Part shown: positions 1 to 5,518 of the stretch, one piece after another
How positions within the stretch are numbered: the first letter of the stretch is position 1
Layout: the number at the start of each line of letters is the position of its first letter
From: an uncultured Clostridia bacterium
GTDB lineage: Bacteria; Bacillota; Clostridia; Christensenellales; Borkfalkiaceae
NCBI GenBank assembly: GCA_905235765.1
Contig: CAJOMM010000042.1
Coordinates: 1-5,993, forward strand
Length of the DNA: 5,993 nucleotides
Direction: 5' to 3'
Position numbers and translations under genes: made by a program
The notes under the pieces: model-generated
The model's input: only the letters and a program-made list of their open reading frames with translations
Told to the model about the DNA's origin: nothing
Database searches by the model: none

Positions 1-1010
1 AATTCCAGCGGTTTTACCGGCGGAAGTTTGCGAAGCGCCGCAAACATTTCTTTTTTGAGTTCGGAAATTCCGTCGCCCTTGATTGCGCTCAATAAAACGA
101 CTTTTTTTCTGCCGATTTTATTCTTAAATTCTTTAATTTTTTCTTCCGCCCCGTAAAAGTCCGTTTTATTAAGAACGATTATCGTTTTCAGCTTTGCGAG
201 AGAGGGGCTGTAATTTTTAAGTTCGGCGTTGATTTTTAAGTAGTCGTCATAAGGATCTCTACCCTCTATACCCGAAACGTCTATTACGTGGACGAGCATA
301 CGGGTGCGTTCTATATGTCGCAGAAAATCCGTGCCAAGTCCCAAGCCTTCGCTTGCGCCCTCGATAAGTCCCGGGATATCCGCCACCACGCATTTTTCGT
401 CGTAATATTCGCAAACGCCGAGATTTGGCGAAAGCGTGGTAAAGTGATAGTTTGCGATTTTAGGATTAGCCTTCGTCAGTTTACTTAAAATCGTGGATTT
501 CCCGACGTTCGGAAACCCTATAAGTCCCACGTCGGCAATCGTCTTTAATTCCAGAATAATCCTTTTGGTTTCGGTTTTTTCGCCGGTCTGCGAAAAGTGC
601 GGCGCGCGGCGACGCGCGTTTGCGAATTTCGCGTTACCTTTTCCGCCCTCGCCGCCTAAAAGCACGGTCTTTCTTTGCCCGTCTTCGAACATGTCGGCGA
701 TTATTCCTCCGGTCTTTTCGTCCTTAATCACAGTACCCAAAGGCACTTTTATTATTAAATCTTCTCCGGCTTTTCCGAAACGGTTATTCGGTTCTCCGTT
801 GCTGCCGTTTTCGGCGACGTATTTGGTCTTGTAATAAAAATCCGCAAGAGTGGACATGCCTTTATCCGCAACGAATATTATATCGCCGCCCTTTCCTCCG
901 TCGCCCCCGTCGGGACCGCCGCAGACTTTCCCCTTATAGTGTATGAAAGAAGTGATTCCGCTTCCGCCGTCGCCTGATTTTACGGTTATTTTCGCTTTAT
1001 CTACAAACAT
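1..1010 (-). CDS. obg: Obg/CgtA-family ribosome-assembly GTPase, 3' end cut by window edge
   Basis: Obg is an essential P-loop GTPase that binds the large ribosomal subunit late in assembly and links growth to the stringent response. I translated the minus strand from the ATG at 1010-1008; the frame stays open to base 1, giving 336 codons. Residues 1 to about 158 form the glycine-rich Obg fold (MFVDKAKITVKSGDGGSG at the start, CGGPDGGDGGKGGD, later LGGEGGKGN). The G domain follows: G1 GFPNVGKST at about 165-173, the switch I region NYHFTTLSPNLG, G3 ADIPGLIEGA, then GLGTDFLRHIERTR, G4 NKTD and G5 SAIKGDG. The family is usually about 430 residues, so roughly the last 90, including most of any C-terminal OCT domain, lie outside the window. 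AAGGA at 1020-1016 sits five bases before the ATG. The first 14 bases overlap the end of nth, so translation may be coupled. Identification is secure; only the C-terminus is unseen. Confidence 0.97.
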   Translation of the reverse strand, partial: MFVDKAKITVKSGDGGSGITSFIHYKGKVCGGPDGGDGGKGGDIIFVADKGMSTLADFYYKTKYVAENGSNGEPNNRFGKAGEDLIIKVPLGTVIKDEKTGGIIADMFEDGQRKTVLLGGEGGKGNAKFANARRRAPHFSQTGEKTETKRIILELKTIADVGLIGFPNVGKSTILSKLTKANPKIANYHFTTLSPNLGVCEYYDEKCVVADIPGLIEGASEGLGLGTDFLRHIERTRMLVHVIDVSGIEGRDPYDDYLKINAELKNYSPSLAKLKTIIVLNKTDFYGAEEKIKEFKNKIGRKKVVLLSAIKGDGISELKKEMFAALRKLPPVKPLE

Positions 1011-1638
1011 AATTTTCCTTATATTCCCACTCGCAAAATTCGTTTACCGGACAGTTTTTACAGTCCGGATTTTTTGCTTTGCAAAAACTCCTGCCGAGAT
1101 AAATAAGATAGTGATGCGTTCTCGACCAATCTTTTCTATCGAGTATCTCCATAAGCGCGTTTTCCGTCTTATATACGTCTTTTTCGTTACAAAGTCCCAA
1201 GCGGTTTCCGACCCTGAAAACGTGCGTGTCGACCGCAATCGCGGCTCCGCCAAAAGCCACGCTGTAAACGACGTTCGCGGTTTTTCTGCCGACGCCGGCA
1301 AGCGTTCTTAAATCCTCGAGATTTTCGGGGACTTTTCCGTTAAACTTTTCCGCAATATCGCGCGTTGCCGATAAAATATGCTGCGCTTTAGTCTTATAAA
1401 GACCGCAGGTAAAAATATATTTTTCGAGTTCTTCCTGCGATAAGGTGAGCATTTCTTCGGGAGTGCCGTATTTTTCAAAAAGTTTTTCGGTAACTTTATT
1501 TACGCGCGCGTCCGTGCATTGCGCGGAAAGTATGACCGCCACCAACAGTTGGTAGGGCGAGCCGAATTTAAGCGCGGGCTTGTCCGCAAAATTTTCCGCC
1601 AGTCTGTTTACGACGCTTTTCGCTTTGGTTTTATCCAT
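997..1638 (-). CDS. nth: Endonuclease III (DNA glycosylase/AP lyase)
   Basis: This bifunctional base-excision-repair enzyme removes oxidised pyrimidines and cleaves the abasic site by beta-elimination. The 213-residue product has the helix-hairpin-helix LAGVGRKTANVV with the catalytic lysine at about 119, then AVDTHVFRV with the catalytic aspartate at about 137. It ends with a complete 4Fe-4S motif, C-x6-C-x2-C-x5-C, at cysteines 186, 193, 196 and 202. These positions are each one less than in E. coli Nth (K120, D138, C187/194/197/203), as I recall them. The frame also allows an ATG at 1665, nine codons upstream. I chose the ATG at 1638 because TTAAGGG lies four bases before it, the upper ATG has no visible ribosome site, and the shorter protein matches E. 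coli Nth in length (211 residues) and in its opening (MDKTKAKSVVNRL versus MNKAKRLEILTRL). It ends inside the obg start region. Confidence 0.96.
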   Translation of the reverse strand: MDKTKAKSVVNRLAENFADKPALKFGSPYQLLVAVILSAQCTDARVNKVTEKLFEKYGTPEEMLTLSQEELEKYIFTCGLYKTKAQHILSATRDIAEKFNGKVPENLEDLRTLAGVGRKTANVVYSVAFGGAAIAVDTHVFRVGNRLGLCNEKDVYKTENALMEILDRKDWSRTHHYLIYLGRSFCKAKNPDCKNCPVNEFCEWEYKENYVCR

Positions 1639-1642
1639 AATA

Positions 1643-1649
1643 CCCTTAA
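1643..1649 (-). promoter_or_regulatory. Ribosome-binding site that sets the nth start
   Basis: On the minus strand this reads TTAAGGG, four bases before the ATG at 1638-1636. It partly matches the TAAGGAGG consensus. The alternative ATG at 1665-1663 is preceded by TTTCCGCTTGTGTTAAT, which has no purine-rich Shine-Dalgarno, so this site favours the shorter nth product. Confidence 0.6.
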
Positions 1650-1703
1650 TTAACTTCGTAAACATATTAACACAAGCGGAAACTTTTTTACAAGCGTTTT
1701 ACG

Positions 1704-1961
1704 CTAAATACTTTTAACCGTTCTTCTCCCTGCGATTTGTTTTACCGCGAAAAATCCGGCAAAACCGGAAAAGTTCGTTATTCTTACCGCTTTTTTGACT
1801 GCGGTAAAATATTTCGGCTCTATTTTTACCGAAAGTCCGCAGCCGACGCCTGCTTCTTTCGGCGTGTTTACGATCTCCGAATACAATCCGTTGCTCTTTA
1901 AAAATTCGTGAAATTTCAAGGTGTGCGACCTTGACCTGTACGCTATCAAAATATAATCCAT
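1704..1961 (-). CDS. DUF3343 protein (putative Se/S carrier-like)
   Basis: The product has 85 residues. The N-terminal MDYILIAYRSRSHTLKFHEFLK resembles the beta-strand/helix start of small ferredoxin-like folds. It is followed by VNTPKEAGVGCGLSVKIEP (about 31-49), which I recognise as the DUF3343 signature, usually of the form TP-x-E-x(3)-GCGLS. Cysteine 41 in that motif is the only cysteine and is the obvious candidate for carrying a persulfide or selenide. The family is named a putative Se/S carrier from genome context, not from a demonstrated reaction. Here it stands back to back with a cysteine desulfurase-like gene, which fits that proposal. AAAGGAGG at 1977-1970, eight bases from the ATG, is a strong ribosome site. 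It points the same way as nth, with a 65-base gap and no clear terminator, so it may lead a DUF3343-nth-obg transcript. The family call is fairly firm; the function is inference. Confidence 0.85.
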   Translation of the reverse strand: MDYILIAYRSRSHTLKFHEFLKSNGLYSEIVNTPKEAGVGCGLSVKIEPKYFTAVKKAVRITNFSGFAGFFAVKQIAGRRTVKSI

Positions 1962-2061
1962 ATAACTTTCCTCCTTTGCATAAATTTAAAACGGAAATTA
2001 TAAAATATATTGTTATACGAATATATTATTCATCGGCAAATTAAAAAGTTACGGAGGGTTT
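1962..2061. promoter_or_regulatory. Divergent intergenic region with both promoters expected
   Basis: This AT-rich 100-base gap is the only space between the two outward-facing genes, so promoters for both are expected here. On the minus strand TATAAT (2002-1997) is a perfect -10 hexamer, but I see no good -35 at 16-18 bases. On the plus strand TATATT/TATTAT around 2022-2029 is the best -10 candidate, also without a clear -35. The core alternates A and T heavily (about 1997-2030), so single hexamer matches carry little weight. No obvious operator palindrome or riboswitch fold was recognised. Confidence 0.45.
2053..2058 (+). promoter_or_regulatory. Strong ribosome-binding site of the desulfurase-like gene
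   Basis: GGAGGG lies three bases before the ATG at 2062, a slightly tight spacing but a near-consensus match. It fixes the start of the class V aminotransferase gene. The resulting N-terminus, MIYFDNAATG, is where this family normally begins. Confidence 0.75.
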
Positions 2062-3186
2062 ATGATATATTTCGACAACGCCGCGACGGGAGGCTTTAAG
2101 CCTCAGGCGGCGATATCCGCGGCGGTAAGCGTAATAAAATACCTGTCGGCAAATCCCGGGAGAAGCGGACACCGTCTTGCGGTTACGGGCGCGAAAATCG
2201 TGGAGAACGCAAGAGAACTTATCGGCGAAAATTTTAACGCCGATCCCTTTCGCGTCGTTTTTACAAAAAACTGCACCGAAGCGTTGAATACGGCGATATT
2301 CGGAACGTTAAAACCGAAACGCCACGTTATAACCACCGTATTCGAACACAATTCGGTGTTGAGACCGCTCGGTTTTTTGCAAGCGCGCGGAGATATAACC
2401 TTAGACGCAGTAGCGCCGGATAAAGACGGAGATATTATTTCCGCTATCAAAGAAAAAATAACCGACGACACGTATCTTATCGTTTCAACCGCGATATCCA
2501 ACGTTACGGGGTTGACTTTACCGATAGAAAAAATAGGCGAGCTCGCAAAAGACCGCAATCTCCTTTTTATAGTCGACGGAGCGCAGGCAGGCGGACACAT
2601 CAATATAGACATGAAAAAAAGCAATATTTCCGCACTTTGCCTTGCAGGGCACAAAGGTATGGGCGGAATAATGGGGAGCGGTATTCTTATACTTTCGGAC
2701 GAAACAGAGGTTTCCCCGTTAATACACGGCGGAACGGGAACGGAGACGTTTAATATGATTCAGCCGAAAGATTACCCCGAAAGATTGGAAGCAGGGACTT
2801 TAAACCTGCCGGCTATCGCCGCGCTTTTAGAGGGATTCAGATACGTTTCGGGGAACGTAGAAAGGATAGGAAAAATTTTGACGGAAAAGACGGAGAGGCT
2901 TATTGACGGGCTTAAAGATATAGACGGAGTAAAACTTTATTCAACGCCGAACGCCGGAGGCATCGTTTCTTTTTCATTGGAAAATTTGTCCAGTTCTGCC
3001 GCGGAGGAATTATTGAATAGCGAATACGACGTAGCCGTGCGCGGCGGATTTCATTGCGCGCCGCTGACGCATAAATTCTTAAAAACGGATAAAGACGGGC
3101 TTATAAGAGCGTCGCTTTCTCCGCAAAATTCCGGACGGGAAGAAGATTATTTCTTATCCGCGATAAGAAAAATGAGCAAAAACTAA
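2062..3186 (+). CDS. Class V aminotransferase, cysteine desulfurase/selenocysteine lyase-like (EF2568-type)
   Basis: This 374-residue PLP enzyme belongs to the NifS/SufS fold. Such enzymes take sulfur from cysteine, or selenium from selenocysteine, leaving alanine. Visible motifs, in order: YFDNAATG at the N-terminus; TKNCTEALN (68-76); TVFEHNSVLRPL (92-103), whose His96 should stack on PLP; IVDGAQAGG (170-178) with Asp172 for the pyridine nitrogen; AGHKGMGG (195-202) with Lys198 as the Schiff-base lysine; and VRGGFHCAPLTH (326-337) with Cys332 as the likely catalytic cysteine. The EHNSVLRPL and RGGFHCAPLTH patterns suggest the EF2568-like subfamily (TIGR01977) rather than housekeeping IscS or SufS. 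That subfamily is often discussed with selenium-dependent enzymes, and the divergent DUF3343 neighbour fits. No SufU, IscU or other Fe-S scaffold is adjacent. The specific substrate cannot be read from sequence. Confidence 0.92.
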   Translation: MIYFDNAATGGFKPQAAISAAVSVIKYLSANPGRSGHRLAVTGAKIVENARELIGENFNADPFRVVFTKNCTEALNTAIFGTLKPKRHVITTVFEHNSVLRPLGFLQARGDITLDAVAPDKDGDIISAIKEKITDDTYLIVSTAISNVTGLTLPIEKIGELAKDRNLLFIVDGAQAGGHINIDMKKSNISALCLAGHKGMGGIMGSGILILSDETEVSPLIHGGTGTETFNMIQPKDYPERLEAGTLNLPAIAALLEGFRYVSGNVERIGKILTEKTERLIDGLKDIDGVKLYSTPNAGGIVSFSLENLSSSAAEELLNSEYDVAVRGGFHCAPLTHKFLKTDKDGLIRASLSPQNSGREEDYFLSAIRKMSKN

Positions 3187-3213
3187 CGGGGGCGCAAATT
3201 TGCGTCCCCGTTT
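3186..3213. terminator. Bidirectional hairpin terminator between convergent genes
   Basis: Bases 3186-3211 form an inverted repeat: ACGGGGGCGCAAA pairs with TTTGCGTCCCCGT with one G-T wobble. Its first base is the last base of the upstream TAA stop. On the plus strand a short TTT follows; on the minus strand TTAGTTTTT follows, a better U tract. It therefore probably ends both the desulfurase-like gene and the DUF378 gene, which converge here with only 38 bases between their stop codons. Confidence 0.85.
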
Positions 3214-3224
3214 AAGTTGTGTTA

Positions 3225-3440
3225 TCAGTTTATCGCTCTGAACGGACGATAAACAAGCGAGTAAAAAATGAGCCATAATCCGGATATTCCTACCAGCGAG
3301 TATATGATTCTGGATACGACCGCTTCCGCGCCCGAACCGAATATCATTGCGACGAGGTTGAAGTCGAAAATTCCGACGAGTCCCCACACTATCGCGCCGA
3401 TAATTACCAGAATAAAGGCTATAATAGTTGTTACCTTCAT
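3225..3440 (-). CDS. DUF378 (YuzA-like) small membrane protein
   Basis: The 71-residue product is almost all hydrophobic. It has two predicted membrane segments at about 4-24 and 43-64, joined by the conserved stretch WGLVGIFDFNLVAMIFG (19-35). The pattern IIG-x-I-x-WGLVG-x-F-x-FNLVA-x-IFG followed by a second segment with RIIY-x-LVG is the DUF378 signature. The family's function is unknown, and I assign none beyond integral membrane protein. GGAGG at 3450-3446, five bases from the ATG, supports this start. It lies 39 bases after queH on the same strand with no convincing terminator between, so it is probably the last gene of the peptidase-queH operon. Confidence 0.9.
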   Translation of the reverse strand: MKVTTIIAFILVIIGAIVWGLVGIFDFNLVAMIFGSGAEAVVSRIIYSLVGISGLWLIFYSLVYRPFRAIN

Positions 3441-3479
3441 ATTTGCCTCCGAAAATTATTATGTGAAGGTTTTTTGCCT

Positions 3480-4088
3480 TTATTCGGATTTTTCAGTTTT
3501 TTTGGAAAAGACGCAGCCGCAATAATTCTGCCTATACAACGAATACTCTTGGGAAAGTTCCAAAGACCGCTGATATCCGCCGCGCTTCTTAAAATCGCAG
3601 GGAAGAAATTTTACGCCCGTCTCCTCCTCCACCGCTTTTCCCGTCTCGTTTATAACGGCGGAGTTTTTTAACGGACTTAACGTGAGAGAGGTGGTAAAAT
3701 ATTCGAAAGACATCTCTTTTGCTTTATTCGCCGTTCTTTTCAGTCTCAGATAAAAACATTTTTCGCATCTTTTGCCGCCTTCCGGTTCTTTTTCAAGTCC
3801 CTTTACACAAGAATAAAACTCCTGCGAATCGTATTTTTCGGAAATCTCTTTTACGCCCATTTTTTCGCAAAGTCTTTTCTCTTCCTTTTCGCGACGCTCA
3901 TATTCTTCTATTCCGTCCATGTTGGGATTATAAAAATAAACCGTAACGTCGGCGTCTTTAATAAGCCGCTCCAAAGAAGCGGAAGAACACGGCGCACAAC
4001 ACGCGTGCAGCAAAACTTTCGGCTTTTCCTTTGCCGAATTAAAACCTTCCAACTCTTTTTGCATGAGTTTGTCGTAATTAAGCTTCAT
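3480..4088 (-). CDS. queH: Epoxyqueuosine reductase QueH
   Basis: QueH reduces epoxyqueuosine to queuosine, the last step of building the modified wobble base of GUN-anticodon tRNAs. It is the cobalamin-independent, non-homologous replacement for QueG. The 202-residue product has the family's cysteine pattern: LLHACCAPCSS (26-36; Cys30, 31, 34), GGKRCEKCFYLRL (104-116; Cys108, 111) and YCGCVFS (189-195; Cys190, 192). These fit iron-sulfur and iron ligands of the DUF208 family. FYNPNM (52-57), TTSLTLSPLKN (132-142) and DFKKRGGYQRSLELS (165-179) are further family landmarks. Its ATG overlaps the peptidase TGA as ATGA (4088-4085); GAGA is the only nearby Shine-Dalgarno-like sequence, so coupled translation is likely. 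No queC, queD, queE, queF, tgt or queA gene is visible here. Confidence 0.96.
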   Translation of the reverse strand: MKLNYDKLMQKELEGFNSAKEKPKVLLHACCAPCSSASLERLIKDADVTVYFYNPNMDGIEEYERREKEEKRLCEKMGVKEISEKYDSQEFYSCVKGLEKEPEGGKRCEKCFYLRLKRTANKAKEMSFEYFTTSLTLSPLKNSAVINETGKAVEEETGVKFLPCDFKKRGGYQRSLELSQEYSLYRQNYCGCVFSKKTEKSE

Positions 4089-4786
4089 AAAAGTTCTCTT
4101 TTTACCATTTTGCCGCCGATATTTTCCGCGAAATACGCTTTTCCGCCGGAAGAAATCGTCTTATAATATTCTCCGTTTTTAAAGACTATCGCGGCGTCGT
4201 TTTCTATGCAATAAGCGTTTTTAACGTTCTCTTTAACGCAGGCGTCGAAAAAATCTTTTTCCCTCTCGTTAAAATGCGGACACGCCGTGCCTTTAAGTAA
4301 TCCCAAGCCCTTGTACATCTTATATTCCGCGCTTTCGTTTCGCATTATTTCGTAATCGGAATACATATTTTCGAACCAACAGATAGCGCCGGCAGATAAT
4401 CCGCATATTATCTTTCCCTCGCCGTAAGCCTCTATAAGTTTTTTATCTATTCCCGTTTCCGCCCATTTTCCCAACATATAAACTGTGTCGCCGCCGCCGA
4501 CGTAAATTGCGTCCGCAAGGTCGATCTTTCCGAACACCTTTTCCGTACTCATTTCCCCGTATACGGTAAGCGCGACTTCCGCTTTAATATCGAAAACCGA
4601 AGTATAGGTCTTTCTGAAACTGTTAAAATACGGCATACTGTCGTGAGACGCCGTACCGAAAAAAAGCGCGTTCGCCCTTTTCTCCCCTGCGTGCTTTTTG
4701 GCGAGATCCGCAACAAATTCGTCTATTTTAAGGGTGGTTTTATTCTTTATCTCTCCGCCGCCCACGGCGATTATATATCTGTCCAT
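4085..4786 (-). CDS. Peptidase S51 (PepE-like) family protein
   Basis: This 233-residue protein has the class I glutamine-amidotransferase-like fold of family S51, which includes peptidase E (cleaves N-terminal Asp-X dipeptides) and cyanophycinase. Visible landmarks are AVGGGEI (7-13), YVGGGDT (95-101), the nucleophile elbow GLSAGAICW (129-137) with Ser131, and CPHFNERE (169-176) with His171. Glu195 or Asp197 in CIENDAA is a candidate acidic partner, not certain. The length matches Salmonella PepE (about 229). The GGDT and GLSAGA motifs resemble the cytosolic PepE/YgaJ group, and no signal peptide is visible. GGAGAG at 4795-4790 lies three bases before the ATG. It starts an operon with queH, with a strong terminator just upstream. 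The substrate cannot be assigned; aspartyl dipeptidase is the family default. Confidence 0.88.
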   Translation of the reverse strand: MDRYIIAVGGGEIKNKTTLKIDEFVADLAKKHAGEKRANALFFGTASHDSMPYFNSFRKTYTSVFDIKAEVALTVYGEMSTEKVFGKIDLADAIYVGGGDTVYMLGKWAETGIDKKLIEAYGEGKIICGLSAGAICWFENMYSDYEIMRNESAEYKMYKGLGLLKGTACPHFNEREKDFFDACVKENVKNAYCIENDAAIVFKNGEYYKTISSGGKAYFAENIGGKMVKRELL

Positions 4787-4797
4787 TTTCTCTCCGT

Positions 4798-4824
4798 AAA
4801 AAAAGCGACCTGACGTCGCTTTTT
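4798..4824 (-). terminator. Intrinsic terminator after the cpsD-cpsB genes
   Basis: On the minus strand the sequence reads an A-run, GCGAC, loop GTCAG, GTCGC, then seven T's (4804-4798). The five-pair GC-rich stem can be lengthened by A-T pairs, giving a textbook Rho-independent terminator. It begins at the last base of the cpsB stop codon. Its T tract ends three bases before the peptidase ribosome site at 4795-4790, which is unusually tight. On the plus strand the hairpin is followed by five T's, so it could also stop antisense transcription. Confidence 0.9.
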
Positions 4825-5507
4825 CAACAAAATTTACAAGCGTTAAAGGAAAACAACTTTTCCGCTCTTTCTTTGCCGAATTTTTTCATGACGTATTTAT
4901 ACGCTTCTTCCATATGATTTTCGCGCGTATAATGAATATCGCTCGCCACGAAGTCCACGAGATCCTCTTTTAAGTAACGCTTTACCGTTTTTTTATATTT
5001 CTTGTTCGGCTTTCCCACGACCGACGCGGCGTTCACCTGAATAAGTCCGCCAATTTCTTTTATCTCTCTAACGTCTGCCGGTTCTACGTAAGGATACCTT
5101 TCCACGTGCGCGACTATCGGAACGAAACCGGCGGAAACAAATTCGTAGACGGCTTCCGTAACGTCGGAATAATGGCGGAGATTGAATTCCACCAAAACGT
5201 ACTTGCTTTCGTTCATGGTAAGAAGTTCGCCTTTTTTCAAAAGCGAGATCGACTGTTCGGTACGGTAAATCTCCTGTCCCAAAAAGAGTTCCGCTTTAAT
5301 CCCCATTTCTTTCGCCACGCTTTTAAAAGAGTCGAACTTTTCCGAAAGTTTGTTTTTCCTCATATTATAAGAGTCGCGGAAATGCGGGGTGAGGACAATT
5401 TTGTCCACGCCCGCCTTTTCCGCGAATTTCAGCATCTCTATAGATTCTTCTAAATTGTTGCTGCCGTCGTCGACTTCCGGCAACACGTGAGAGTGAATAT
5501 CCGTCAT
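4824..5507 (-). CDS. cpsB: CpsB/YwqE-type PHP-domain protein-tyrosine phosphatase
   Basis: This metal-dependent phosphatase of the PHP fold removes phosphate from BY-kinases that control capsule or exopolysaccharide production. From the ATG at 5507 it has 227 residues. Metal-binding motifs are MTDIHSHVLPEVDDGS (His5, His7), LTPHF (His42), GQEIY (Glu79), AHVERYPYV (His134) and ASDIHYT (Asp190, His192), the same order as pneumococcal CpsB (about 243 residues), which also has its first histidines at positions 5 and 7. A GTG at 5516 would add three residues and overlap the kinase stop as GTGA. I preferred the ATG because family members start at M-x-DIH and because of the ribosome site before it. 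The kinase upstream is the expected substrate. The gene ends in a strong terminator, so it is probably last in its operon. Confidence 0.95.
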   Translation of the reverse strand: MTDIHSHVLPEVDDGSNNLEESIEMLKFAEKAGVDKIVLTPHFRDSYNMRKNKLSEKFDSFKSVAKEMGIKAELFLGQEIYRTEQSISLLKKGELLTMNESKYVLVEFNLRHYSDVTEAVYEFVSAGFVPIVAHVERYPYVEPADVREIKEIGGLIQVNAASVVGKPNKKYKKTVKRYLKEDLVDFVASDIHYTRENHMEEAYKYVMKKFGKERAEKLFSFNACKFC

Positions 5508-5509
5508 AC

Positions 5510-5518
5510 GGATCACTC
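5510..5518 (-). promoter_or_regulatory. Extended anti-Shine-Dalgarno match before cpsB
   Basis: On the minus strand this reads GAGTGATCC, ending two bases before the ATG at 5507. It matches GAGGTGATCC, the complement of the usual 16S rRNA 3' end, with one base missing; GTGATCC matches without gaps. The pairing reaches further 5' into 16S than the usual GGAGG core, which explains the short spacing. It overlaps both the kinase stop codon and the alternative GTG start. The 16S tail of this organism is assumed, not seen. Confidence 0.4.

Noticed and set aside
493..834. Plus-strand open frames (also 288-488) opposite obg
   Set aside because: They are antisense to the conserved Obg fold and G-domain motifs, and their residues do not resemble any family I know.
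943..1311. Open frames on both strands across nth (943-1311 plus, 1044-1301 minus)
   Set aside because: They overlap the conserved endonuclease III motifs in other frames and carry no domain signal.
1672..1696. ACAAGCG occurring twice near 1672 and 1690, and again near 4838
   Set aside because: A seven-base word, with the third copy inside cpsB coding sequence; no regular spacing or longer repeat unit supports a functional element or CRISPR-like array.
1693..1705. Small hairpin AGCGT-TTT-ACGCT at the end of the DUF3343 gene, as a possible terminator
   Set aside because: The stem is only five pairs, and on the minus strand TGTAAAAAAG follows instead of a T tract, so it is not a convincing Rho-independent terminator.
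2103..2654. A 183-codon open frame on the minus strand inside the desulfurase-like gene
   Set aside because: It is fully antisense to a gene with intact catalytic motifs, has no recognisable domain, and its composition looks like the complement of that gene. It is a shadow frame.
3466..3480. Short inverted repeat AAGG/CCTT between queH and DUF378
   Set aside because: Four base pairs around an A/T-run loop with no T tract on the minus strand; expected by chance in AT-rich sequence.
5106..5453. A 115-codon plus-strand open frame opposite cpsB
   Set aside because: It is antisense to the conserved PHP metal-binding motifs, with no ribosome site or recognisable domain.
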